From assembly GCA_964615375.1 (NCBI GenBank), contig CAZTOW010000034.1, forward strand, positions 41,483 through 105,482: a stretch of 64,000 bases of DNA. The letters are read 5' to 3'. The stretch is from CAZKWG01 sp964615375 (GTDB taxonomy: Bacteria > Myxococcota_A > UBA796 > CAZKWG01). How positions within the stretch are numbered: position 1 is the first letter of the stretch; each line of letters starts with the position of its first letter. The position numbers were made by a program, and so were the translations under genes. This document shows, piece after piece, positions 24,433-32,491 of the stretch. Below the pieces are notes generated by a model, which saw only the letters and a list, made by a program, of their open reading frames with translations, had not been told where the DNA came from and did not search any database.

Positions 24433-25200
24433 TCAGACCAGTTCTGAGGCCTCCACCAGCACGCCGTCCCCCACGAGCCCGTCCACGATCTCCGCGTCGT
24501 CGCCTGGGTCCGCGCCCAGGGCCCGCGCCTCCGCCAGCAGGGCCTCGCGCGGGGTGGGTCGCCCGGCGCGCTCCACGAGGTGGGCCAGGGCCTCGGGGAT
24601 CTCGCCCGCCCGCGCCCCACCCGCGCCGTCCCGCTCCAGGAGGAGGATCTCCTCCCCCGCCAGGGGCGGCAGGCTCCCCAGGCGCAGGCCCCCGCTGGTC
24701 AGGGTCCGCAGGGGATCGGCGCCCAGCCGCCCGCGCACGGCCTGATAGCGGGCGAGGGTGCCGCCGGGGCAGCGCAGCACCCGCACGCCCGGGGCGCGGA
24801 CCAGGCCAGAGCCGGCGGGCGGGGCGCGATCCCGGCGGCCGGCGGCCAGCGCCCCCTCCAGCGTGGCGACCGGCCCGGCCATCGGGAGCAGCCAGCCGGC
24901 GAAGGCCCGCGCCAGGCTCTGCCGCCCCTGGATGGCGCGGTGGAAGTCCGCCGAGGAGAAGAAGGCGTCCAGGCGCTCCACCCCGGCCAGGGCGGCCGAG
25001 GCCGGGAATTCCTCGAGGAGGGCGGTGAGCGTCCGCGCGCGGCGGAGAGGATCGGTGCCCCAGGCCCGCCGGTCCACGGCCACCAGCAGGGCGCGCTCCC
25101 GGGGGCTGAGCTCGGGCAGGGGCTCGCCCCCGTAGACGCGCTCGACGAAGGGCGGGTCGTAGAGCATGCGGACGATGACGCGCTGGAGCGAGCGGCTCAC
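24433..25200 (-). CDS. Partner protein of the MNIO (DUF692) enzyme
   Basis: A 255-residue soluble protein. Its GTG start at 25200 overlaps the stop of the MNIO gene (GTGA, 25197-25200), so the pair is co-translated. Residues 1-110 are helical (LQRVIVRMLYDPPFVERVYGG..., SPRERALLVAVDRRAWGTDPLRRARTL), 130-200 are more beta-like (GVRVLRCPGGTLARYQAVRGR and GEEILLLERDG), and the end is a helical winged-helix-like segment. MNIO enzymes are often encoded with a second protein that presents the substrate peptide (MbnC, TglB, BufC); this one could serve that role, but no clear family match was seen. Confidence 0.65.
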   Translation of the reverse strand: MSRSLQRVIVRMLYDPPFVERVYGGEPLPELSPRERALLVAVDRRAWGTDPLRRARTLTALLEEFPASAALAGVERLDAFFSSADFHRAIQGRQSLARAFAGWLLPMAGPVATLEGALAAGRRDRAPPAGSGLVRAPGVRVLRCPGGTLARYQAVRGRLGADPLRTLTSGGLRLGSLPPLAGEEILLLERDGAGGARAGEIPEALAHLVERAGRPTPREALLAEARALGADPGDDAEIVDGLVGDGVLVEASELV

Positions 25201-26090
25201 GCGGCACCTCCGCGCCCCAGCGGGCCGGCGGCGCGCTTCAGGACCGTCGCGATGCGCCGGAAGCCGGGCAGGGCGTCGTCGAGGCTGTTGCGCTCGCACT
25301 CGAAGATGACGGCGCGCAGGTTGGGGGCGCGGGCCACGACGTGCTCGACGATGGCCCAGGTCTCGGGGAGGACCGAGGGGCTGTGGTCGTCCTCGATCCA
25401 GCGGTAGCCACCCAGCTCGCGGGGCACGCCGCCGGCGATGTGGACCTCGACCACGCGCTCCAGCGGGAAGTCCTCGAGCCCGGCGAGCGGGTCGAGGCCC
25501 ATGGCCCGCTGGTAGATGGCGAGGTGCGCGCAGTCCAGCAGCATCCCCGTGTCGGCGCGCTCGCAGAGGAGCTGGAAGTAGCGGAGCAGGTGCAGGTCGC
25601 CCACGTAGGCGGTCCCCGGCGGGTTCTCCGGCAGGACCTCCAGCCCGGTGGCCGCGCGCAGGGTCCGCACGCCGACCGCCAGGGCGTCCGCGCTCTCCTC
25701 GGTCAGCACGGGCGGCAGCAGGAGCATGTGGCCGCGCTCGCGGGGGCCGAAGTGCCAGAGCCCGGCGTCGCCGCAGAGCCAGGCGGGCCGCAGCACGCTC
25801 ACCAGGGCGCGGAGCTCGGCCAGCCAGCCCGGGTCCAGGTCCTCGGGCTCGTCCAGGTTCAGGTCCAGGAAGTGGTAGGTCGTGGGCCAGCCGCGCCGCG
25901 CCCAGTCGCGGGCCTGGCGGTCCAGGCCCTTCTCGGTCTCCACCCCGACCTCCAGGAAGGCGCCGAAGCCCGGGTGCTGACGGCGCAAGGCCACCGGGTC
26001 CAGGGCCCCGCGGGTCTGGCCGGCGCCGTACTCGGTCGAGACCCCCACCCCCAGCACCGGCAGGCTCCGGACGCGCTCCAGGAAGTCCAT
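25197..26090 (-). CDS. MNIO family (DUF692) multinuclear iron-dependent oxygenase
   Basis: A 297-residue TIM-barrel protein starting at ATG 26090 with GGAGGGGGAG directly upstream. Family-like features are seen in order: GVGVSTEYG, FLEVGVE, His73 in TYHFLDLNL, WLCGDAGLWHF, Glu155 in LPENPPGTAY, Asp186 in TGMLLDCAHL with His189, His217 in VVEVHIAGG, Asp235-His236 in IEDDHSPS and Glu264 in VIFECERN. These positions match metal-ligand sites of MbnB/TglH-type enzymes that modify cysteine or other residues in ribosomal peptides. The usual LLDVNN ligand Asn is replaced by Cys-Ala-His. Its substrate is unknown and no precursor peptide gene was found beside it. Confidence 0.8.
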   Translation of the reverse strand: MDFLERVRSLPVLGVGVSTEYGAGQTRGALDPVALRRQHPGFGAFLEVGVETEKGLDRQARDWARRGWPTTYHFLDLNLDEPEDLDPGWLAELRALVSVLRPAWLCGDAGLWHFGPRERGHMLLLPPVLTEESADALAVGVRTLRAATGLEVLPENPPGTAYVGDLHLLRYFQLLCERADTGMLLDCAHLAIYQRAMGLDPLAGLEDFPLERVVEVHIAGGVPRELGGYRWIEDDHSPSVLPETWAIVEHVVARAPNLRAVIFECERNSLDDALPGFRRIATVLKRAAGPLGRGGAA

Positions 26091-26209
26091 CTCCCCCTCC
26101 CCACACCAGGCCCTCGACTGGACGCGGCCCTCTAGCGCGCCGCGCGTCCGCCGCCGAGCACACCCGGACCTGACCCCGTTCCTGCGCCTCGCTGGCGCCC
26201 TGTGCGGGA

Positions 26210-26249
26210 GTGACAAAAATTGATCATCCCGCTGGACAGTTTTTGTCAC
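26210..26249. promoter_or_regulatory. Perfect inverted repeat GTGACAAAAA / TTTTTGTCAC
   Basis: A perfect 10-bp inverted repeat (26210-26219 and 26240-26249) with a 20-bp spacer containing TGATCA. It lies between the divergent MNIO gene (26090) and GT-C gene (26264), ending 15 bp before the latter's ATG. It is AT-rich in a 70 % GC region. It could be an operator for a dimeric regulator or a hairpin in the leader; position close to the ATG favours an operator or translational control. Confidence 0.6.
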
Positions 26250-26263
26250 TATCTTGAACAGGC

Positions 26264-28204
26264 ATGCAGGCAGGGCTCCCCCCCAACGAGAAGCGCTCGC
26301 GCCCGAAGAGCTCTCTCCGCGAGTTCCTTCTGGACGGCGCGCTGATCGCGCTGCTGCTGCTGGCGATCTTCCGGCTGACGATACCGGGCTTTCAGGGCTG
26401 GTATCACGAGGATGACCTCCACAACCTGCGCTGGGCGCTGGAGTACCGGCACGAGCCCTGGCAGGCCTTCATCGAGCGCCACGCCCTGCACGACCACGTC
26501 CGGCCGATGACGCTCCTGGCCCTGTGGTTCGGCACCTTCCTGGGGGACGGGGCCTACTGGGGTCAGCACCTGGTCCTGGTGCTGCTGAACGTGGCGGCGG
26601 CGCTGGGCGTGGCAGCCCTGGGGCGCGCGCTGGGCGGGAGCCTGCGGGCGGGGCTGCTGTGCGGGCTGCTGAGCGTGAGCGGCTGGGGCTGGGTCCGCCT
26701 GATGGACTGGAACGCCCTGATGAACACCGCGGGGGAGACCGCCCTGGGGATCTGGGGCCTCCTGGCCACGCTGCGCGGGCTGCAGCGCCCGCGCTGGCTC
26801 ATCCTCGCGGGGCTGGCGATGGTGGGGAGCGCGCTCTTCAAGGAGCCGGGCTCCTTCGTGTACCCGATCACGGCGGTGGCGATGGCCTGGGGGGCCTGGC
26901 GCTCGGGTCGGGCGGAGCGCTCGGCGGGCTGGGTCCTGCTGCTCCCGCTGCTGGGGCTGCTGTGCTTCGCCTACACCTGGCACCCGGCCAACCTCTCGCG
27001 CATGAGCGCCGATACGACCCCGGTCGTGGCGCGGGTGCTCGGATTCCTCCAGTCGCACGCGGATCTGGTGGTCAACGCCTGGCCGCGCCGGACCAAGGTG
27101 GCGGACATGCTGGGGGCGGGCGTGCCCATGGTCGCGCTGGCCCTGGTGCTGCTGCGCGAGCTGCTGGGGCGGGCCATCGACGAGCGTCCCGGCGTTCGCG
27201 TGCTCTGGGTGCTGGGCGCGGGGCTGTGGTGGCTGCTGGGCACCGCCTGGCCGGAGTGGGCGGCGCTCACGCTCCTGCCGCTGGTGACCCTCGTGGTCGC
27301 CCGGCGCTGGGCCGATCCTCCCCCCGGGCTCGTGATGTACCTGGTCTCCGTGGCCGTGCTCTCGCCGTTCTCGCAGTCCAGCGAGGTGCAGATCCTGGCC
27401 GCGGCCCACGGGCTCGCGCTGCACACGGGCCTGGGCCTGGACCGGATCCTGCGGGAGGAGGGGACCGGGCGTCTTGGGAGGCTCGCGGCGGGCGGCGCGG
27501 CGGCGCTCGCGGTGATCCTGCTCTCTGGCCGGATCCTGCACGCCCCGAACCTTCAGACCTACCAGGCACAGCGCGAGCTGAAGAACAAGGTGATGGGCCT
27601 GGGCGCGCTGGTGCGCACGCTGGGGGTCAACGGGGCGCAGGTGGCGGGCATGGAGATGACCGTCCAGGAGATCCTGCCCATCGTCGGCATCGAGACGCGC
27701 CAGCCCGACGCGGGCCAGAGCCCCACGGTGGCGATCTCGGACGGGCTGCTGGTGAGCCCGCCCCCGGGCGTCATCGAGCAGGTCATCTTCCCCGGCGACC
27801 TCATCCAGGGCGTGACCCTGCCCATCATCCTGGAGGGCACCGCCCCGACCAACACGCAGGGGAACCCCGAGGGCGCCAGCTTCGATCTGGCCCCGGGCTA
27901 CTACGTGCTGGGGGTGGGCACCTCCATGCACATGACCATGCAGCTCACGCTGATGGCCCGCGACGCCTGCGGCCACGTCTGGACCGCCGGCCAGCAGCGC
28001 GCGCTCCCCGTGCCGTTCACGCTGACGCCGGTCGTGCTGGAGGCGGGCTGCGGGCCGCTCAAGCTGAGCTGGATGGGCGACGCCGAGGAGCCGGACGGGA
28101 TCGCCATGCTGGCCCCGCTGATGCCCCCCATCGTGAGCCTGTGGCACCCCATCGAGATCCCGCGCACGGTGCGGGTCAACGACACGGGGCGTCCCCGCCT
28201 GTAG
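26264..28204 (+). CDS. Polytopic membrane protein, GT-C glycosyltransferase-like
   Basis: A 646-residue integral membrane protein. The first helix (LLDGALIALLLLAIFRL) is followed by an acidic loop YHEDDLHNLRWALEY; an Asp/Glu pair in the first outside loop is typical of GT-C enzymes that use polyprenyl-phosphate sugars (PMT, ArnT, and similar). About ten further hydrophobic helices fill residues 85-480, then a C-terminal beta-rich outside domain (about 530-646, YYVLGVGTSMHMTMQLTLMARD and other strands). Probably modifies envelope proteins or lipids with sugar. The ATG is 15 bp after the inverted repeat. Family call is by topology and the ED motif only. Confidence 0.65.
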   Translation: MQAGLPPNEKRSRPKSSLREFLLDGALIALLLLAIFRLTIPGFQGWYHEDDLHNLRWALEYRHEPWQAFIERHALHDHVRPMTLLALWFGTFLGDGAYWGQHLVLVLLNVAAALGVAALGRALGGSLRAGLLCGLLSVSGWGWVRLMDWNALMNTAGETALGIWGLLATLRGLQRPRWLILAGLAMVGSALFKEPGSFVYPITAVAMAWGAWRSGRAERSAGWVLLLPLLGLLCFAYTWHPANLSRMSADTTPVVARVLGFLQSHADLVVNAWPRRTKVADMLGAGVPMVALALVLLRELLGRAIDERPGVRVLWVLGAGLWWLLGTAWPEWAALTLLPLVTLVVARRWADPPPGLVMYLVSVAVLSPFSQSSEVQILAAAHGLALHTGLGLDRILREEGTGRLGRLAAGGAAALAVILLSGRILHAPNLQTYQAQRELKNKVMGLGALVRTLGVNGAQVAGMEMTVQEILPIVGIETRQPDAGQSPTVAISDGLLVSPPPGVIEQVIFPGDLIQGVTLPIILEGTAPTNTQGNPEGASFDLAPGYYVLGVGTSMHMTMQLTLMARDACGHVWTAGQQRALPVPFTLTPVVLEAGCGPLKLSWMGDAEEPDGIAMLAPLMPPIVSLWHPIEIPRTVRVNDTGRPRL

Positions 28205-28251
28205 GGGCGAGCCACGCCAGACCGGGATAGTGCGAACGGGAGGACTCCCCC

Positions 28252-28527
28252 ATGCTGATGATCGTCTGTGAGCTCGGCGGCAAGGACCGCGACACCAAGG
28301 CCCTGGAGACCGCGATCGGCGCGGTCGGCGCCGCCACCCGCGCCTTCCGCAACACCTGGCTGGTGGACAGCCTGCTCACCGCGCCCGCGGCCTACAACCT
28401 GCTGGATCCCTGCCTGGACAAGGCGGCGGGAGATCGCCTGCTGGTCATCGAGGTCAACCCGAACAACCGCCAGGGCTGGATGCCGAAGCCGCTGTGGGAC
28501 TTCCTCGCCGCCCGCGGGAAGGGCTGA
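28252..28527 (+). CDS. Small SinR/Cas2-like ferredoxin-fold protein
   Basis: A 91-residue protein with GGGAGGA upstream of the ATG. The strand-helix-strand layout (MLMIVCELGGKDRDTKALETAIGAVGAATRAFRNTWLVDSLLTA, then DRLLVIEVN) resembles the SinR-type small family related in fold to Cas2/VapD. No cas genes or CRISPR repeats are in the window, so it is an orphan. Its stop touches the stop of the convergent lipoprotein gene. RNase activity is only possible, not shown. Confidence 0.5.
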   Translation: MLMIVCELGGKDRDTKALETAIGAVGAATRAFRNTWLVDSLLTAPAAYNLLDPCLDKAAGDRLLVIEVNPNNRQGWMPKPLWDFLAARGKG

Positions 28528-29289
28528 TCAGCCGTCGTCGGCGTCGCCGCCCGCCGCCTCGCCGCCCGTCGCCTCGCCGCTCGCCGCTTCGCTGCCCTTC
28601 TTCACGCGCTGCTGGGCCTGACCGGCGGAGACCGTCAGGCCGAAGCCGAGCTTCGCCGTGCCCGTGTTCCCGTCGTCCACCACCAGCGTGACCTGCCAGG
28701 TCCCGGCGGCCGCGGACTCTGAGCCCTGGTAGGAGAGGCGACCGTCCTCGTCGATCTCGAGCCCGTCGGGCGCGCCCTCCAGGCGGTAGCTCAGCCGGTC
28801 GCCGTCCGGGTCCTTGGCCCGGATCTGGAGGCCGTCGAGATCAGCAAACTCGTCGCGGGTGGTGAGCAGCTCGGGCGGGGTGTTGCCGACCTCCAGCTTG
28901 CGGCTGGTCTCGGTGACGGTGTTGGTGCCGTCGCTGACCGTGACCTCCACCTGCACCACGTCGCCGCGCACGAGGCGGGCGCCGTCCAGCGTGCGCTCGG
29001 TCTGGTCCAGCCAGCGGTCGCCGTTGACCACCCACACCAGGTCGATCTCCACGTCGTCGCCATCGGGGTCCTCGCCCAGCACCCGGGTCTGGATGCTCTG
29101 GCCGCGGACGGGGTGCTCGGGCTGGAAGAGCACCTCGTTGATCTTCGGCGGGCGGTTCATGCCCGCCTCGGGCTCATCGTCGATGATGGGCTCGACCGCC
29201 TTCTTCGGCGGGTCCTTGGGTGGAGCGAGGTCGCGGGGGGGCTCGGACTCGCCGCCGCAGCCGATCAGGAGCCAGAGGAGCCAGCGCAC
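28528..29289 (-). CDS. Lipoprotein with two cadherin/Ig-like domains
   Basis: A 253-residue lipoprotein. GTG 29289 is chosen because GGAGG lies 5 bp upstream and the product begins with a very short signal peptide (MRWLLWLLIGC; Cys11). A Pro/Lys/Asp linker leads to two beta-sandwich domains, each with the DPDGD signature of cadherin-like/He_PIG modules (GEDPDGDDVEIDLVWVV; then AKDPDGDRLSYRLEGAPDGLEIDEDG). The C-terminal tail is low complexity (Gly/Ala/Asp/Glu). Probably an outer-membrane surface protein. Confidence 0.75.
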   Translation of the reverse strand: MRWLLWLLIGCGGESEPPRDLAPPKDPPKKAVEPIIDDEPEAGMNRPPKINEVLFQPEHPVRGQSIQTRVLGEDPDGDDVEIDLVWVVNGDRWLDQTERTLDGARLVRGDVVQVEVTVSDGTNTVTETSRKLEVGNTPPELLTTRDEFADLDGLQIRAKDPDGDRLSYRLEGAPDGLEIDEDGRLSYQGSESAAAGTWQVTLVVDDGNTGTAKLGFGLTVSAGQAQQRVKKGSEAASGEATGGEAAGGDADDG

Positions 29290-29421
29290 GATGCCTCCAT
29301 TCCGTTCAGTATAACCGCCGCCGTCGCGCGCCCCGCGGGAGCCCGCCTCGGACGCCCCGGTCGCGGGATGCATAGCCGGCTTCGCACCGCGCGCGGCCCA
29401 GACGCGCAAGCAGTTTTGCAC

Positions 29422-29450
29422 TTGAAAGGTCGTTTCTGGTGATTTAGCCT
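29422..29450 (+). promoter_or_regulatory. Possible sigma-70-type promoter of the FA-hydroxylase gene
   Basis: TTGAAA (29422-29427), 17-bp spacer, TAGCCT (29445-29450), 28 bp before the ATG. The spacer region is AT-rich for this genome. Confidence 0.35.
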
Positions 29451-29477
29451 CTGATCCTCGCTCCGCAGGAGTCCCCG

Positions 29478-30071
29478 ATGCGCGCCTCACCCGAGTCGCC
29501 CCGTATGTTCCAGAGCGACTTCCTGGACTTCTTCACCCGCACACCCTGGTGGTTCGTGCCCGTGCTGTGGCTGCCCGTCGTGGCGCTCAGCTTCGGCTGG
29601 GGTCTGCGCGGGGTGGGCCTGCCGCTCGGCGCCTCCGTCCTGGTCTTCCTGGCCTCCATCCTGCTCTGGACGCTCACCGAGTACCTGCTGCACCGCTTCG
29701 TCTTCCACTGGGTGCCCAAGGCCTCCTGGGGGGAGACCTTCCACTTCTTCGCCCACGGCGTCCACCACCAGTGGCCGAGCGACCGCTACCGGCTGGTCAT
29801 GCCTCCCGCGGTGGCGTTCACGCTGGGGCCCATGTTCTTCGGGCTCTTCTGGCTGGCCCTGGGCGGCACCTGGACCTTCCCGGCGTTCTCCGGCTTCATC
29901 CTGGGCTATGTGGTCTACGACTGCACGCACTACGCCCTGCACCACCTCCGCTGGGAGCACCCCCTCTTCAAGCGGCTGCGCGCCCACCACATGAACCACC
30001 ACTTCAACCACCCGAACACGCGCTTCGGCGTGTCCAGCCCCTTGTGGGACCGGGTCTTCGGGACGCTCTGA
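29478..30071 (+). CDS. Fatty acid hydroxylase / sterol desaturase superfamily membrane protein
   Basis: A 197-residue membrane di-iron enzyme with AGGAG 8 bp upstream. The expected His clusters are HRFVFHW, HGVHHQW and HYALHH plus RAHHMNHHF, with the two pairs of helices around them (WWFVPVLWLPVVALSF and VVFTLG... segments). The size (about 200) and the H-box order fit the 2-hydroxylase/FAXDC-like branch of PF04116. It should hydroxylate a lipid acyl chain, probably at the C2 position as in bacterial 2-hydroxy fatty acids; the substrate is inferred. Confidence 0.85.
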   Translation: MRASPESPRMFQSDFLDFFTRTPWWFVPVLWLPVVALSFGWGLRGVGLPLGASVLVFLASILLWTLTEYLLHRFVFHWVPKASWGETFHFFAHGVHHQWPSDRYRLVMPPAVAFTLGPMFFGLFWLALGGTWTFPAFSGFILGYVVYDCTHYALHHLRWEHPLFKRLRAHHMNHHFNHPNTRFGVSSPLWDRVFGTL

Positions 30072-30128
30072 GGGGCCTCGACCGCGGGGCGGCCGCGCCT
30101 ATATTCTGGGCGAACCTGGGAGGTGAGG

Positions 30129-31430
30129 ATGTTCGCTGCCCTGTCCTTCGCGCTGGTGCTCCCGGCCTGTGATCAGGCGCCCCGCTCGCTCTCGGTGGTG
30201 GACGAGGCCGAGGACACCGGCGAGGCCGCCACCTGGCGCCCGCCGGACACCTCCGACTCGGCGGCGGCCCCGGGCGAGCCCACCCAGTCCTGCGCGGCCG
30301 ACCTGAGCTGGGAGGAGGGCGACCTCGACCTGCTCGGCTGCGTTCGCCTGAGCCCGGAGGTGGGGGACGAGGCCGACACCGGGATCCCGCTCGACTCCGG
30401 CGTGATCTTCCCGCCGAGCGCGCCCCCGCCCTGCGGCTACTACAACCTCGTCGGCGCGGTGGACCTGGCGGGCGAGGCGACCCGGCCCGACGTGCTCTAC
30501 TGCGACGCCGACGACGACGGCGGCCTGCGCCACGCGCGCTGGGACGCCAGCAGCGGGCAGCTGGAGAGCACCCTGCTCCTGCCCGAGACCTGCTGGGTGG
30601 ACTTCATGACGGGCGTGCTGACCGGCACGGCCGAGGCCCCGCGCGCCTGGTGGGTGGAGCTGGCCAGCATCGGCGACACCAGCGTCTGGACGGCCCGCCT
30701 GGACGGCGCGGGCGGCTTCTCCGAGACGCCCATCCCGGTGGAGGGGACCGAGGGCGCGCGGCGGGTGGTCGTGCTGGACTCGGACGAGACGCGGCTGGTG
30801 GTCCACGACATGGACGGTCAGGTGAGCCTGCTGGATCCCAGCGCCGGGCGCTCGAGCGCGATCGCGGAGGGCGTGTGGGCCTTCGGGGCCGCCGCCGCGG
30901 GGCCGGGCCTGGTGGTGGCGAGCTGCGACGAGAGCGCCCTGGCGCTCACGGTCACGGGCCTGGACCTGGAGGGCGAGGTGGTCTGGTCCCGGGCCATCGA
31001 CGGCGCGAGCTGCGGCTTCCTCAACAGCCCCGCCGTCTCGGGAGACGCCGGGCGCGTGGCCATCACCTGGGACGACGCCGACGAGGGCAGCCTGGTCCTG
31101 CTGGACGGGGCCGGCGAGGAGCTGGCCCGCAGCGGGCTCGGCAAGGGCTCGCTCTACCCCGTCGCCAGCGTGGGCGAGGACGCGGTCTGGACGGTGGACG
31201 GGGCCGGGCTGGTCTCGCGCTGGTCGCGGGACGGGTCGCTGGAGGGCACCTGGGTCCACAAGGGCATCAGCGGCCTGTCCGGCAGCCCGGCGGGCCTGCG
31301 CCTGCGGGTCTCGGAGGACGCGCTCACGTTCACGCTCATCGGCATGGACTCCGAGGCGGCCAGCGTCGAGGGCCACATCAACACCTTCTACTACATCGAG
31401 ACCAGCGTGAGCACGGTTCCAAGCCTGTGA
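30129..31430 (+). CDS. Lipoprotein, first gene of lipoprotein-barrel-matrixin operon
   Basis: A 433-residue lipoprotein. ATG 30129 (GGAGG at 30119-30123) gives the signal peptide MFAALSFALVLPAC with Cys14; a GTG at 30123 is in the same frame but has poorer spacing. After an Asp/Glu/Thr-rich linker the protein consists of repeated strand blocks (ARRVVVLDSDETRLVVHD, GRVAITWDDADEGSLVLLDGAGEE, DAVWTVDGAGLVSRW), which look like blades of a beta-propeller of the PQQ/WD type. It overlaps the next gene by 4 bp (GTGA). Confidence 0.7.
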   Translation: MFAALSFALVLPACDQAPRSLSVVDEAEDTGEAATWRPPDTSDSAAAPGEPTQSCAADLSWEEGDLDLLGCVRLSPEVGDEADTGIPLDSGVIFPPSAPPPCGYYNLVGAVDLAGEATRPDVLYCDADDDGGLRHARWDASSGQLESTLLLPETCWVDFMTGVLTGTAEAPRAWWVELASIGDTSVWTARLDGAGGFSETPIPVEGTEGARRVVVLDSDETRLVVHDMDGQVSLLDPSAGRSSAIAEGVWAFGAAAAGPGLVVASCDESALALTVTGLDLEGEVVWSRAIDGASCGFLNSPAVSGDAGRVAITWDDADEGSLVLLDGAGEELARSGLGKGSLYPVASVGEDAVWTVDGAGLVSRWSRDGSLEGTWVHKGISGLSGSPAGLRLRVSEDALTFTLIGMDSEAASVEGHINTFYYIETSVSTVPSL

Positions 31431-32491
31431 CGCCGATCCTGCTCGCAGCCTCCGCCCTGGCCGGGGCGCCCGGACCCCAGGCTTCGGTGGAGGCCGGACC
31501 CTTCCGGCTCTCCGGCGAGGCCGCGCTGGGGGCGCGGGCCTGGGTCTGGGTGGGGGAGGACGCCGAGACCACCCGCTACGATCCGGTCGCCACCGAGGGG
31601 GTCGCCGTGGTACCCCTGGCGCTGGAGGGGGAGGCGCGGACCGCCCGCGGGCTCTTCGCCCTGGTGCGCATCGAGGAGGGGGTGATCCACGCTGGCGCCG
31701 TCGAGGCGGCCGAGGCGCGGCTGGGGGTGGAGGCCCCGGGCGGCTGGGGGGAGCTCTGGCTCGGCCGCGGCGATCTGCCCGTCACGCGCGACCGGACCCG
31801 GGAGCCCGAGGACCTGGCGCTGGGCCTGAGCCCGGTGCTCTCCCGGGCCACGCTGCCCTGGCATGCCGCCGGGGCCGCGGGCGGGCTCTCCTGGCCTGAG
31901 CGGGCCAGCCTGCGCGCGGGCCTGGCCTACACCGCCCCGAGCTCCGACGCGCCCTGGCTGTGGTCGCGCCTGGACCTGCACCCGCTCGGGGCGCCGCCGG
32001 CCGACGAGCGCCTCCGGGTCGCGGCCTTCACCGCCGATCTCGGGGCGGGCCTGGCGACCCTGGACTCGCCCTCCCTGGGCCGGACGCGCATGCTCAGCGG
32101 GGACCTGGAGCTGCGCTGGGGGCCGGCGCTGCTGGCGGGCGGCTACACCCGGGTGGACGGGGAGGACGCGGGCGGAGCGCAGACCGCGCGCGCCGCCTGG
32201 GACCTGCAGGCCGGGGCGGGGGTGCTGGACCTGGGGCCCACCACCCTGCGCGTCGCGCTGCGGGCCGAGCGCGCCACTGGCCTGGAGGAGGGCGAGGACG
32301 CGCGCTGGCTCGGGCTCGGGCGCCTCTCGCTCACCGATCCCGACGCGGCCGTGGAGGCCTTCGTCGAGGCCCTGCTCTCCCGCGAGCAGGGGGACGGCGT
32401 GTCCGAGGGCGAGGACGTCGTGGTGCTGGGCCGCGGCGTGGAGCGCGCCAACGACGCGATCTCGGTCGGACTGCGCATGAGGTGGCCATGA
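31427..32491 (+). CDS. Predicted outer-membrane beta-barrel protein
   Basis: A 354-residue exported protein starting at GTG 31427 in the previous stop. The signal peptide MTPILLAASALAGAPGPQA is followed by alternating polar/hydrophobic strands (PFRLSGEAALGARAWVWVG, GLFALVRIEEGVIHAGAVEAAEARLGV, GGWGELWLGRGDLPV), ending VGLRMRWP: an aromatic or Pro end near the last strand is common for porin-like barrels. It might be a porin. It overlaps the matrixin gene by 4 bp. Confidence 0.55.
   Translation: MTPILLAASALAGAPGPQASVEAGPFRLSGEAALGARAWVWVGEDAETTRYDPVATEGVAVVPLALEGEARTARGLFALVRIEEGVIHAGAVEAAEARLGVEAPGGWGELWLGRGDLPVTRDRTREPEDLALGLSPVLSRATLPWHAAGAAGGLSWPERASLRAGLAYTAPSSDAPWLWSRLDLHPLGAPPADERLRVAAFTADLGAGLATLDSPSLGRTRMLSGDLELRWGPALLAGGYTRVDGEDAGGAQTARAAWDLQAGAGVLDLGPTTLRVALRAERATGLEEGEDARWLGLGRLSLTDPDAAVEAFVEALLSREQGDGVSEGEDVVVLGRGVERANDAISVGLRMRWP

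Noticed and set aside
26132..26227. A 31-codon minus-strand ORF inside the inverted repeat, as possible MNIO precursor
   Set aside because: It has one Cys only, is Gly/Arg-rich, lacks a ribosome site and overlaps the operator-like repeat; no reason to call it a gene.
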